Positions 33,291 through 41,575 of a stretch of 64,000 nucleotides of DNA are shown one piece after another. The notes under the pieces are model-generated. The model did no database searches. It worked only from the letters and a program-made list of their open reading frames with translations, and had not been told where the DNA came from. Source of the stretch: Catellatospora citrea (GTDB lineage Bacteria; Actinomycetota; Actinomycetes; Mycobacteriales; Micromonosporaceae); the NCBI RefSeq assembly GCF_003610235.1, contig NZ_RAPR01000002.1, forward strand, positions 155,004 through 219,003, given 5' to 3'. Position 1 is the first letter of the stretch; each line of letters begins with the position of its first letter. Both the position numbers and the translations under genes were made by a program.

Positions 33291-34439
33291 TCAGCCGGGC
33301 TCGGCGGGGGTGAGCGGGGCGGCGAGCAGGGCCAGCGCGCCCGCGAGGGCGAACGCGGCCCCGTAGCCGACCGGCGCGATGAGCAGACCCAGCACCGCCG
33401 GGGTGAGCGCCGCGCCGACGTTCTGGACGGTGTTCTGCGTCCCCAGGGCCCGCCCGGCCCAGACCGGCCCGGCATGTTCGGCGACCGCGGTGTAGGACAG
33501 ACCGTTGCCGCTCATCGACACCGCGACCGCGAGCACCAGCAGCGGCGCGGTCAGGCCCGACCCCGCCTGCCCCGCCGCGGCGACCAGCAGCACCACGGCC
33601 GCGTTGACCACGGCCAGCTGCCGCATCGGCCGCAGCCGGCTGGCGACCGCGTCCGACCAGCGCCCGCACGCCAGCCTTCCCGCACCGCCGAGCAGGTACG
33701 CCACCGCCGCGGCCTGCCCCGCCGCGACCTCCGACCAGCCGCGCTCGCCCACCAGGTATGCCACGGCGAAGACGCTGGTGGTGAACTGAGGGACGACCAG
33801 CAGCAGGCTCGCCCCGTGGATGCGCCACAGGCCCGCCGTCCGGTACGGCGAACCCGCCGCGGCCACCGCCGCCTGCCCCGGCCGTGGCGGGTCGACCACG
33901 AACAGGCCCACGGCCAGCGTCGACACCAGACACACCGCGGCGCACGCCAGCAGCACCCCGCGCACCCCGTACGCCTGCCCGACCAGCGGTGTGCCCAGCC
34001 CGGCCAGCGCGCCGGAGATCGGCAGCGCGGTCTGGCGCAGGCCCATCGCGAATCCGCGCCGCTGCGGCGGGAACCAGCCCAGCACCACCCGGCCGCTGGC
34101 CGCGTTGCCGGACGCGCACGCGGCCCCGACCAGGGTCAGCGTCACGCCGAGCGCCGCCAGGCCGGTGGCGTACGCCGCCGCGGTCAGCGACAGCGTCGCG
34201 CAGGTCAGCCCGACGGTCATGGTCAGGCGCTCGCCGTACCGGTCGGCGCACCAGCCCCAGGCGATCAGCGCGAGCACCATGCCCGCGCTCGGCGCGCCCA
34301 GCAGCAGCCCCACGTCGCCGAGCCCGAATCCCTGCGCCCGCAACGCCGGCACCAGCAGGATCAGCGCGCCGGTCGGCAGGTAGCAGGCACCCTGGGCGAG
34401 CATGCCCAGCCCGAGCATCAGCCAGCGGTTCGCCCCCAT
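33291..34439 (-). CDS. MFS transporter
   Basis: 382 residues with 12 predicted helices. The loop 2-3 signature is GWCADRYGERLTMTVGL, followed by LGWFPPQRRGFAMGLRQTA in the middle. This is CynX/NarK-like in flavour, but no substrate motif is decisive. The next minus-strand gene (the ASCH fusion) starts 55 bp downstream; the PadR gene is divergent across a 109-bp spacer, so a PadR link is possible. Confidence 0.92.
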   Translation of the reverse strand: MGANRWLMLGLGMLAQGACYLPTGALILLVPALRAQGFGLGDVGLLLGAPSAGMVLALIAWGWCADRYGERLTMTVGLTCATLSLTAAAYATGLAALGVTLTLVGAACASGNAASGRVVLGWFPPQRRGFAMGLRQTALPISGALAGLGTPLVGQAYGVRGVLLACAAVCLVSTLAVGLFVVDPPRPGQAAVAAAGSPYRTAGLWRIHGASLLLVVPQFTTSVFAVAYLVGERGWSEVAAGQAAAVAYLLGGAGRLACGRWSDAVASRLRPMRQLAVVNAAVVLLVAAAGQAGSGLTAPLLVLAVAVSMSGNGLSYTAVAEHAGPVWAGRALGTQNTVQNVGAALTPAVLGLLIAPVGYGAAFALAGALALLAAPLTPAEPG

Positions 34440-34520
34440 CGGCTGACGGTAAACGGGCGGCCGCTGCCCCCGATACGTGATCCTCGTCGCCCGTTGACCC
34501 TTCTAATACGCCGTGCGATG

Positions 34521-34535
34521 CTACGCGGGACGTAG
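34521..34535. promoter_or_regulatory. CTACG-N5-CGTAG dyad, candidate PadR operator
   Basis: CTACGCGGGACGTAG lies 14 bp before the PadR ATG and just ahead of its AAAGGAG ribosome-binding site, in the spacer shared with the divergent MFS gene. Autorepression by PadR is the natural reading. Confidence 0.5.
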
Positions 34536-34548
34536 TAAAGGAGTCGTC

Positions 34549-34863
34549 ATGGACGGTCTCGCCGACCTCGGCAGGTTCTCCGAACCCGCGCTGCACATCC
34601 TGATCAGCCTGGCCCCCGGGCCCAAGCACGGGTACGCCATGCAGGACGACATCGGCGAACTCACCGGCTCCCGCCCCGGCCCCGGCACCCTCTACGGCGC
34701 GATCCGGCGCCTGGAGGAGCACGGCTACATCGAGGCCCTGCCCGAACAGGACCGCCGCAAGCCGTACCGGCTGACCGACGCCGGACGGGCCGCGCTCAAC
34801 GTCGAACTGCAGCGCATGCGCTCGCTGGCCGCCACCGGGCTGCGCCGGCTGGCGGTCGCCTGA
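34549..34863 (+). CDS. PadR-family transcriptional regulator
   Basis: 104 residues, the short PadR type. The winged helix is clear: ALHILISLAPGPKHGYAMQD, GPGTLYGAIRRLEEHGYI, DRRKPYRLTDAGRAAL. Such PadR proteins usually repress a co-transcribed membrane-protein gene, as here: its TGA shares one base with the next ATG. AAAGGAG lies 7 bp before the start. Confidence 0.95.
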   Translation: MDGLADLGRFSEPALHILISLAPGPKHGYAMQDDIGELTGSRPGPGTLYGAIRRLEEHGYIEALPEQDRRKPYRLTDAGRAALNVELQRMRSLAATGLRRLAVA

Positions 34864-35735
34864 TGCGCGCATCGCTCATCCGCGCGGTGCTCGCCCTGTA
34901 CCCGGCGACGGTCCGCGAGCGCTACGGCGCCGAGATCGCCGACCTGCTGCACGCCAGCCCCACGCCCGGCCGGGACCTGGCCGACACCGCCTGGTGCGCG
35001 CTGCGCGACCGGCTCACCCACCGAACGGAGACGATGACCATGGCACGGGCCCGTACCGCCGCATGGACCGTGCTCAGGCTCATCGCCACGCCGTCGGCGC
35101 TGGGCCTGCTGATGCTCGCCCTGATCTCGACCATGGGAGTGCTGGCCAACGCGGGGAACCTGTACGAGTTCGGCAACCACATGTACGTGACGGCGGTGGT
35201 GCTGTCCGTCCCACCCGCCTGGATCTTCGGGCGCTGGGCGGCGCGGGTCCGGCCGATTCCCGCCGCGGTGTTCGCCGTGCCCGTGGCGCTGGGGCTCGGC
35301 GTGACCGCCATCGCGGTCGTGCCGGGTTTCGGGCAGGTGATGGGCGAGCAGACCGCCGCATCGCTGGCCGCGATCGCGAGCTGGACCGCGGGGGCGACGC
35401 TGCTCGCGTACACGCTGAGGGTTCTGCTGCGCAACGGCCGCTCCGCTGCCGCCAGGCTCGCCGGCGTGGCCGGCGGCGTGCTGCTGCCGACGGCCGCGAC
35501 CGCGGTGTACGTGCTGGCCGCACTGCCCGCCGAGCGCGCCCCACGGCGGTTCGCGCCGCTGTCGTGGGTGTCCAGCGTCAGCGGCTGGGACCCGGGCCTG
35601 GTCGACGACGCCTACCGGCAGCTCGAGGACGTGATCAAGCTGCTGCCGCAGATGCTGACCCTGTGCACCGTGTTCGTGCTCGCGGTGGTGTCCGTCACCG
35701 CGACCCGGCCGCGAACGGTCGCGCAATCGGCTTGA
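34863..35735 (+). CDS. PadR-associated integral membrane protein
   Basis: 290 residues. A short soluble N-terminal region (LYPATVRERYGAEIADLLHA) resembles the prefix domain commonly found in proteins encoded after PadR genes. It is followed by about six membrane helices (ALGLLMLALISTMGVLANAG; AAVFAVPVALGLGVTAIAVV; MLTLCTVFVLAVVSVTATR). No transport or enzymatic motif recognised. Translationally coupled to padR. Confidence 0.85.
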   Translation: MRASLIRAVLALYPATVRERYGAEIADLLHASPTPGRDLADTAWCALRDRLTHRTETMTMARARTAAWTVLRLIATPSALGLLMLALISTMGVLANAGNLYEFGNHMYVTAVVLSVPPAWIFGRWAARVRPIPAAVFAVPVALGLGVTAIAVVPGFGQVMGEQTAASLAAIASWTAGATLLAYTLRVLLRNGRSAAARLAGVAGGVLLPTAATAVYVLAALPAERAPRRFAPLSWVSSVSGWDPGLVDDAYRQLEDVIKLLPQMLTLCTVFVLAVVSVTATRPRTVAQSA

Positions 35736-35737
35736 CT

Positions 35738-35752
35738 CTCACGTAACGGGAG
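35738..35752. promoter_or_regulatory. MerR-type operator upstream of the TipA-like gene
   Basis: CTCACGTAACGGGAG is a dyad CTC-N-CGT-N-ACG-N-GAG directly after TTGACT (35732-35737). An operator inside the -35/-10 spacer is characteristic of MerR-family autoregulated promoters. The CACGTAACG core resembles TipA-class sites. A weak GAACCT would sit 19 bp downstream of the -35. Confidence 0.6.
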
Positions 35753-35784
35753 ACCGGAACCTGGTTCTCGGAAAGGAGAGAACC

Positions 35785-36543
35785 GTGGCTTACACCGTGG
35801 GCAAGGTCGCCGAACTCGCCGGCGTGACCGTGCGGACGCTGCACCACTACGACGAGATCGGCCTGCTGTCGCCCAGCGAGCGCTCGGCCACCGGCTACCG
35901 CCGGTACGTCGAGGACGACCTGGAGCGGCTGCAGCAGATCCTGTACTACCGGGAGCTGGAGTTCTCGCTGGAAGAGATCGCGGCCATCCTCGACGATCCG
36001 CAGTCCGACGCGACGGCGCACCTGCGCCGCCAGCACGAGCTGCTGACCGTGCGCATCAAGCGCATGCAGGAGATGGTCACCGCGATCGAGTTCGCGATGG
36101 AGGCGAAGAAAGTGGGAGTCAACCTCACCCCCGAGGAGCGCTTCGAGGTGTTCGGCGACTTCAACCCCGACGACCACACCGAGGAGGCGGAGCAGCGCTG
36201 GGGCAACACGGACGCCTACCAGGAGTCCAGCCGCCGCACCGCCCGCTACACCAAGGACGACTGGCTCCGTAACAAGCAGGAGAACGAGGACTGGGGCCGC
36301 CGCTTCACCGCCCTGATGGACTCCGGCGCCCCCGCCGAGAGCCCCGACGCGATGGACCTCGCCGAAGAACACCGCCAGCTCATCAGCCGCTGGTTCTACG
36401 AGTGCAGCTACGAGATCCACACCGGCCTCGCCGACATGTACCTAGCCGACGACCGCTTCACCGCCACCTACGAAGCCATCAAACCCGGCATGACCCAGTA
36501 CCTCCACGACGCGATCCACGCCAACGCCGTGTCCCGCGCGTAA
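35785..36543 (+). CDS. MerR-family regulator of the TipA type (TipAS antibiotic-binding domain)
   Basis: 252 residues. N-terminal MerR winged helix (YTVGKVAELAGVTVRTLHHY DEIGLL) and coiled-coil dimerisation helix (RRQHELLTVRIKRMQEMVTA), then the TipAS domain (VNLTPEERFEVFGDFNPDDH; EAEQRWGNTDAYQESSRRTA; MYLADDRFTATYEAIKPGM). TipAL-type proteins bind thiopeptide antibiotics or other multidrug ligands and activate transcription. AAAGGAGAG precedes GTG 35785. No target gene is adjacent; autoregulation through the dyad at 35738 is likely. Confidence 0.96.
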   Translation: MAYTVGKVAELAGVTVRTLHHYDEIGLLSPSERSATGYRRYVEDDLERLQQILYYRELEFSLEEIAAILDDPQSDATAHLRRQHELLTVRIKRMQEMVTAIEFAMEAKKVGVNLTPEERFEVFGDFNPDDHTEEAEQRWGNTDAYQESSRRTARYTKDDWLRNKQENEDWGRRFTALMDSGAPAESPDAMDLAEEHRQLISRWFYECSYEIHTGLADMYLADDRFTATYEAIKPGMTQYLHDAIHANAVSRA

Positions 36544-36553
36544 CCCCCACCCC

Positions 36554-36641
36554 AAGATCACGACGATCTTGCACGAGCTGCGGGTACGACACGCCCTTAT
36601 GGGGCGAATCGTCAACAGTTCACGCAAGATCGTCGTGATCT
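36554..36641. repeat. Nested inverted repeat between convergent genes
   Basis: AGATCACGACGATCTTGC (36555-36572) and its exact reverse complement (36624-36641) flank a 51-bp centre. Each arm is also self-complementary (AAGATC-ACGAC-GATCTT). It lies between the ends of the TipA-like and DUF1918 genes and could act as a bidirectional terminator. I recall similar AAGATC..GATCTT repeats from Micromonosporaceae. Confidence 0.8.
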
Positions 36642-36648
36642 CGGCGGG

Positions 36649-36837
36649 TCAGTTCCCGGTTTTGATGTGCGTGTCGGGGCCCGGGTAGAGGATGCCCTCG
36701 TGCTGGTCGTCCTCCCAGCGGACCGTGTACGGCGGGCTGCCGTCCTCGTGCGGCACCGCGGTGATCACCCCGATCCTGCGGTGGTCCCCGACGTGCGTGC
36801 CCTCGACGACGATGGTGTCGCCGACCTTTGCCTTCAT
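36649..36837 (-). CDS. DUF1918 small protein
   Basis: 62 residues: MKAKVGDTIVVEGTHVGDHR then GVITAVPHEDGSPPYTVRWE and GILYPGPDTHI. This is the actinobacterial DUF1918 family, a small SH3-like beta-barrel of unknown role. ATG 36837 is preceded by GGAGGTGGAGG; a longer start (36858) lies over that site. Monocistronic. Confidence 0.93.
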   Translation of the reverse strand: MKAKVGDTIVVEGTHVGDHRRIGVITAVPHEDGSPPYTVRWEDDQHEGILYPGPDTHIKTGN

Positions 36838-36933
36838 GGCCTCCACCTCCTCGTCCATTGTCCGGACGAATCGGGGTCAGATGCACGTTTCGCGCAACCA
36901 CGGCACCGGTCCGGCCGTGCCAGACTGCGCGCC

Positions 36934-37521
36934 ATGACCGTGTCCCTGGTGTACGAGACGCACTCGCCGACGCTGGACAACGAGGCCGGCTTCGCGACCG
37001 GATGGCTGCCCGGGGAGCTCTCGCCCACCGGCCTGCGCAGGGCCGCCGAGCTGGGCGAACGCCGCCGCGGCGAGCGCATCGACCTGGTCGTCAGCTCGGA
37101 TCTGCACCGCGCCGTGCAGACCGCGCGGATCGCCTTCGGCGGCGCCGGCGTCGAGCACCGCACCGACCCGCGACTGCGCGAGATCAACTATGGGGAGCTC
37201 AACGGGATGCCCGTGGGCCGGCTGGAGGCCGAACGCCCGGTCCGGGTAGACGTGCCGTTCCCCGGCGGGGAGTCCTACCGGCAGGTCGTGGCGCGCACCG
37301 CGGACCTGCTCGAGGAGCTGGCCGCGACGCAGGACGGGCGGCGCGTCCTGCTGGTGGCGCACGCCGCGAACCGGTACGCGCTCGCCGTGCTGCTGGCGGG
37401 TGCGGACCTGGCCGCGCAGGTGACCGCGCCGTTCACGTGGCAGCCGGGCTGGGCGTACACGCTGCCCGCGGGTTGGGTCAGGCCGCCGACCGGACCCAGT
37501 GCAGCGGGCTCTGCTCGGTGA
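36934..37521 (+). CDS. Histidine phosphatase-like protein with altered RHG motif
   Basis: 195 residues with the phosphoglycerate-mutase fold: LSPTGLRRAAELGERRRGE, VVSSDLHRAVQTARIAF, REINYGELNGM, and a second His in VLLVAHAANRYALAVLL. The canonical RHG near the N-terminus is replaced by THS (VYETHSPTLDNEAGFATGW), keeping the His but losing the phosphate-binding Arg. It may be a specialised phosphatase or non-catalytic. Its 3' end overlaps the convergent acetyltransferase gene by 44 bp. Confidence 0.85.
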   Translation: MTVSLVYETHSPTLDNEAGFATGWLPGELSPTGLRRAAELGERRRGERIDLVVSSDLHRAVQTARIAFGGAGVEHRTDPRLREINYGELNGMPVGRLEAERPVRVDVPFPGGESYRQVVARTADLLEELAATQDGRRVLLVAHAANRYALAVLLAGADLAAQVTAPFTWQPGWAYTLPAGWVRPPTGPSAAGSAR

Positions 37522-37939
37522 AGCCGGCCCGGCGCAGCACGTTCGCGCTGGGCTGGTTGTCGTACTCCAACGTCGCGACGACCTGCCGCGCACCCAGCCG
37601 CTGCGCCAGTGCGACCAGCGCCGACGCCGCCTCCGCGGCGTAGCCGTGCCCGCGCGCGGACTCGGCCAGGCCGTACCCGATCTCGACCGTGCCCGAGGCG
37701 TCGGGCGCGCCGTGGAAGCCGACCCCGCCCACGACCAGGCCGCTAGCGCGCACCTCGACCGTGTACGGCACCCACGGCCCGGCGGGCGCGCCCGCCTGCA
37801 GGTACATCCGGGCCGCGGTCTGGTCGCCGTCGAACGGGTAGTCGTCGGCCCAGTGCGGGTCGCGCGGCGCGCCGTCGGCGATCCGCGCCGCCAGGATGGG
37901 GGTGTAGGGGCGCAGCACGAGCCGCTCGGTCTCGATCAC
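37478..37939 (-). CDS. GNAT family N-acetyltransferase
   Basis: 153 residues. RimJ/RimL-like start ([12 protein letters not shown]), core [20 protein letters not shown] and the acetyl-CoA loop [19 protein letters not shown], ending with [12 protein letters not shown]. Substrate unknown. The last 44 bp overlap the end of the histidine phosphatase-like gene on the other strand, both frames being well conserved there. Confidence 0.93.
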   Translation of the reverse strand: MIETERLVLRPYTPILAARIADGAPRDPHWADDYPFDGDQTAARMYLQAGAPAGPWVPYTVEVRASGLVVGGVGFHGAPDASGTVEIGYGLAESARGHGYAAEAASALVALAQRLGARQVVATLEYDNQPSANVLRRAGFTEQSPLHWVRSAA

Positions 37940-37998
37940 AAGTCCCGGAGCGTACCGGCGGCACCCCCGCCACGCCCAGCCGGGCCGAAACAGGCATC

Positions 37999-38532
37999 AT
38001 GCGTCACATGACTTGGACCGCCCCGCCGATCACCCGCACCGACGAGCCGTACATCGCCGACGAGCGCACCCTGCTGGAGGGATACCTGGACCGGCACCGC
38101 GCCACGCTGCTGCACAAGTGCGCCGGGCTCACCGGGCAGCAGCTCGCGCAGGCGTCCGCGCCGCCGTCGACGCTGACCCTGCTCGGCCTGGTCCGGCACC
38201 TGGCCGACGTCGAGCGCACGTGGTTCCGCCGCCGGGTCCGCGGCGAGGCGGTGCCGTCGCTGTACAGCCACCCCGACGGCCGCCCCGGGGCCTCGTTCGA
38301 CCTGGCCGACCCGGCGGGGGCGGAGGCCGACCTCGCGGCGCTGGCCGCCGAGCAGCAGGCCTGCCGCGACGCCGTCGCCGGGGTGTCGCTGGACGACACG
38401 TTCGTGCACGAGCGGCTCCAGCAGACCATGTCGCTGCGCTGGGTGTACCTGCACATGATCGAGGAGTACGCCCGCCACAACGGCCACGCCGACGTGATCC
38501 GCGAGGCCGTCGACGGCGTCACCGGCGAGTGA
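37999..38532 (+). CDS. DinB-family (DUF664) protein
   Basis: 177 residues, a four-helix bundle: [39 protein letters not shown], and [20 protein letters not shown]. The histidines (H66 region, H-x3-H type near [11 protein letters not shown]) are the metal ligands of the DinB/YfiT superfamily, many of which use mycothiol or bacillithiol. ATG 37999 or 38008 are both possible. Function unassigned. Confidence 0.9.
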   Translation: MRHMTWTAPPITRTDEPYIADERTLLEGYLDRHRATLLHKCAGLTGQQLAQASAPPSTLTLLGLVRHLADVERTWFRRRVRGEAVPSLYSHPDGRPGASFDLADPAGAEADLAALAAEQQACRDAVAGVSLDDTFVHERLQQTMSLRWVYLHMIEEYARHNGHADVIREAVDGVTGE

Positions 38533-38594
38533 GCCCGCAGCGGCCCGCTAGGCTCGGAACCGACCGCGAAAAGCCCAGCTCAGGAGCCACCACC

Positions 38595-39503
38595 GTGCCC
38601 GACGACCGGCCTGCCGAGCCCTGGCGGGAGCGCCTGCACGCCGACTGCTCGCGCTGCTTCGCGCTGTGCTGCGTGGCCCCCGCGTTCGCGCGCTCCAGCG
38701 CCTTCGCGATCGACAAGCCCGCGGGCACCGCCTGCCCCAACCTGCAGGGCGACTTCCGCTGCGGCATCCATACCCAGCTGCGCGACCGCGGCTTCGCCGG
38801 GTGCACCGTGTTCGACTGCTTCGGCGCGGGCCAGCAGGTCGCCCAGGTGACCTTCGGCGGCCGCGACTGGCGTGCCGAGCCCGCGACGGCCCGGGAAATG
38901 TTCGCGTCGTTCTCGGTCATGCGGCACCTGCACGAGCTGCTGTACTACCTGCACGAGGCGGTGTCGCTGCGGCCCGGCGCCGCGCTGGGCGCGGACCTGG
39001 CCCGGGTGCTGGCGCAGACCGAGCAGCTCACCGGCGGCACGCCCGCCGAGCTGGCCGCGCTCGACGTCGACGCGCGCCGCCGTGAGGCCGGTGACCTGCT
39101 GCGCCAGACCAGCGCGGCGGTCCGCGGGCGGAGCGGCCGGCCCGGACCCGACCGGTCCGGGACCGACCTGATGGGCGCGGACCTGCGCGAGGCCGACCTG
39201 CGCCGGGCGAGCCTGCGCGGCACGTACCTGATCGGGGCCGACCTGCGTGGTGCCGACCTGCGCGGGGCGGACCTGCTCGGTGCGGACCTGCGCGGGGCCG
39301 ACCTCCGCGGCGCGGACCTCACCGGCTGCCTGTACCTGATCCAGTCGCAGCTCGACGCGGCCCGCGGCGACCTCGGCACGCTGCTGCCGCCCGCGCTCAC
39401 CCGCCCGGCCCACTGGTCCGCCACGCACACCGCCACCGGCGACGCCACCAGCCCCGCCCGCCCGTCACGTTCCCGCCCCGCCCGCAGCTCCCGCCGCCGC
39501 TGA
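38595..39503 (+). CDS. Pentapeptide-repeat protein with N-terminal YkgJ-like cysteine cluster
   Basis: 302 residues from GTG 38595 (AGGAG upstream). Residues ~17-75 carry [28 protein letters not shown] and [11 protein letters not shown], a cysteine pattern of the YkgJ/putative metal-cluster type. Residues ~185-255 are pentapeptide repeats A(D/N)Lx[30 protein letters not shown]. These fold as a right-handed beta helix. The tail is Ser/Arg/Pro-rich. Combined metal-site and DNA-mimic-like helix is unusual; function unknown. Confidence 0.88.
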   Translation: MPDDRPAEPWRERLHADCSRCFALCCVAPAFARSSAFAIDKPAGTACPNLQGDFRCGIHTQLRDRGFAGCTVFDCFGAGQQVAQVTFGGRDWRAEPATAREMFASFSVMRHLHELLYYLHEAVSLRPGAALGADLARVLAQTEQLTGGTPAELAALDVDARRREAGDLLRQTSAAVRGRSGRPGPDRSGTDLMGADLREADLRRASLRGTYLIGADLRGADLRGADLLGADLRGADLRGADLTGCLYLIQSQLDAARGDLGTLLPPALTRPAHWSATHTATGDATSPARPSRSRPARSSRRR

Positions 39504-39632
39504 GGTCCCCGTTCGCGGTACCCGCCCCGTGGCACACGTGAACGCCGAGGTCAGTGGGGGTGGTGTCCACCGCCGGGCGACGGCGGGGCCAGCGGCTGTC
39601 CCGCCGGGTCCGTCAGCCGCTACCCTCAGTGT

Positions 39633-39983
39633 GTGGACCGCCGCGATCGCCGCAGTGCCGCGCCCCCGAGCGCGCGGCCGGGCCGCCGTGCGCTGGTGGC
39701 CCCCGACCTGGCCGCGCTGACCGGGCCGACGTCCGGGGTGGCCGTGCTGCCGCACCGGCTGTTCTGGCAGGCCGACCGCCGGATCGACCTGGACAACGCG
39801 CACCTGCTGCAGTGGATGTACGAGACCGTGCTGCGCGAGGCGAGCACCGTCGAGGAGCTGCGGGCCTGGCTCGACGGGCCGACCCTGGTCCGGCTGTGGC
39901 CGCAGCTGTTCCTGCCCCGCGGGGTGCGCCGGGCCTGGGAGGAACGCCACCCGGTGCTGCGCGCGTCCGTCGCCGCCCGGTGA
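39633..39983 (+). CDS. Small protein upstream of the AbiEii-like gene (possible antitoxin)
   Basis: 116 residues from GTG 39633. An Arg-rich N-terminus is followed by a helical core (NAHLLQWMYETVLREASTVE, TLVRLWPQLFLPRGVRRAWE). No known domain. It ends 13 bp before the nucleotidyltransferase-type gene. In AbiE-type systems an upstream gene encodes the antitoxin, but I see no clear winged helix of AbiEi here, so the role is only a guess from position. Confidence 0.65.
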   Translation: MDRRDRRSAAPPSARPGRRALVAPDLAALTGPTSGVAVLPHRLFWQADRRIDLDNAHLLQWMYETVLREASTVEELRAWLDGPTLVRLWPQLFLPRGVRRAWEERHPVLRASVAAR

Positions 39984-39996
39984 CGGACGCCCCCGG

Positions 39997-40653
39997 ATGA
40001 CCGTCGAGGAACTGCAGGTAGAGGTCGCGCGGATCGCGCTGGGCGTGGCACAGGCGCACGGCTTCGCGCTCGGCGGCGGGCACGCGCTCAACCTGTACGG
40101 CATCGTGCACCGCGCGACCGAGGACGTGGACCTGTTCACCGACGTCGACGGCGGCGTGCGCGCCGCCGGAAACCTGGTCGCGCAGGCGTTGCGCGCGGCC
40201 GGGCTGGACGTCACCACGTACGGCGACGACCTGGGCGAGGTGTTCGGCGGTTTCGACGACGAGCTGGTCGAGTTCCAGATCGTGCGCGGGGACGCGGTGA
40301 TGCGGCTGACCCTGGCCCGGTTCGACCGCAACCGTGGCACCGTGGTCATGGACATCGGCCCGGTGCTGCACGTCGAGGACGTGCTCGGCGGCAAGGTCGC
40401 GGCGCTGGCGACCCGGGCCGAACCCCGCGACTACATCGACGTGGCGGGCGCGCTGCGCGACTACTCCCGCGACCAGCTCGTCGAACTGGGCCTGCGGGCC
40501 GACCCGATGCTGTCCGACGAGGACTTCACCGCCGCGATGGCTCGCCTGGACCGCCTCGCCGACGACGTCTGGCAGCAGCTGTACGGGCTCACCCCGCAGG
40601 CCTGCGCGACCGTGCGCGCCGCGTTCGCCGACTGGCCCCGCGCCGCCGGCTGA
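39997..40653 (+). CDS. Nucleotidyltransferase of the AbiEii/AbiGii toxin family
   Basis: 218 residues. The nucleotidyltransferase core is visible: FALGGGHALNLYGIVHRATED followed by VDLFTD (GG..xL..H...R.T.DxD pattern), then GPVLHVEDVLGGKVAALATR and PRDYIDVAGAL. Members of this family act as toxins in abortive-infection or toxin-antitoxin pairs by modifying tRNA or other targets. The preceding small gene may be the partner. No phage or mobile sequences are nearby. Confidence 0.85.
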   Translation: MTVEELQVEVARIALGVAQAHGFALGGGHALNLYGIVHRATEDVDLFTDVDGGVRAAGNLVAQALRAAGLDVTTYGDDLGEVFGGFDDELVEFQIVRGDAVMRLTLARFDRNRGTVVMDIGPVLHVEDVLGGKVAALATRAEPRDYIDVAGALRDYSRDQLVELGLRADPMLSDEDFTAAMARLDRLADDVWQQLYGLTPQACATVRAAFADWPRAAG

Positions 40654-40751
40654 CCGCTCGCCGGGGCGCGGGCGCGTGTCCCGGTTTACCGCCCCTGGCC
40701 GACCACCGGATGCGAATCTGGCAGGGGCGGCGCTCGGCGGAGGGGACGCGG

Positions 40752-41570
40752 ATGGACCTGAACACCATCACCTCGGTGATCGAGGCGCCCACCCGAGCCG
40801 ACCAGGCGGCCTGGCAGCCGGGTGACGCGTGGCTGGCCGGCGGCACCTGGCTGTTCTCCGAGCCGCAGCCGCACCTGCGGCGGCTGGTCGACCTGGCCGG
40901 GTTCGGCTGGGAGCCGCTGCGGGCCGACGCGACCGGCCTGGAGATCGCCGCCACGTGCACGCTCGCCCAGCTGCACGCGCTGCCCCTGCCGCCGCAGTGG
41001 CCGGTGGGACCGCTGATCCGCGACTGCTGCCACGCCCTGCTCGGCTCGTTCAAGATCTGGAACGAGGCGACCGTCGGCGGCAACCTGTGCCTGTCACTGC
41101 CACCCGGCCCGATGATCTCGTTGACGGCGGCGCTGGACGGCGTCTGCACGATCTGGACCCCGGACGGCGGCCACCGGCAGGTCCCCGCCGCCGCGTTCGT
41201 CACCGGTCCGCGCGCCAACGTGCTGGCCCCCGGCGAGCTGCTGCGCTCGATCCACCTGCCGGACCGTGCCCTGCGCGCCACGACGGCCTTCCGCCAGATC
41301 TCGCTGTCGCCGCACGGCCGGTCGGCGGCGCTGCTCGTCGGCGCGCGTACGCCCGGCTCCTTCGCGCTGACCGTGACCGCCTCCACCGTGCGCCCGGTCC
41401 AGCTGAGGTTCCCGGCCGTGCCCGGCCCGGACGCGCTGGCCGCCGCGGTCGACCAGGCGATCGGCCCGCCGCTGTACTACGACGACGTGCACGGCAGCCC
41501 GGCCTGGCGGCGGCACATGACCCTGCGGTTCGCCGAGGAGATCAGCCGCGAGCTGGGTCCGGGAGCGTGA
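40752..41570 (+). CDS. Xanthine dehydrogenase-family FAD-binding subunit
   Basis: 272 residues. Medium subunit of molybdenum hydroxylases: the FAD pyrophosphate motif AWLAGGTWLF, LEIAATCTLAQLHAL, and the second FAD motif NEATVGGNLCLSLPPGP. It passes electrons from the Fe-S clusters to NAD or another acceptor. The ATG at 40752 begins the domain exactly. It lies 5 bp before the fused Fe-S/molybdopterin subunit. Confidence 0.94.
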   Translation: MDLNTITSVIEAPTRADQAAWQPGDAWLAGGTWLFSEPQPHLRRLVDLAGFGWEPLRADATGLEIAATCTLAQLHALPLPPQWPVGPLIRDCCHALLGSFKIWNEATVGGNLCLSLPPGPMISLTAALDGVCTIWTPDGGHRQVPAAAFVTGPRANVLAPGELLRSIHLPDRALRATTAFRQISLSPHGRSAALLVGARTPGSFALTVTASTVRPVQLRFPAVPGPDALAAAVDQAIGPPLYYDDVHGSPAWRRHMTLRFAEEISRELGPGA

Positions 41571-41575
41571 GACCG

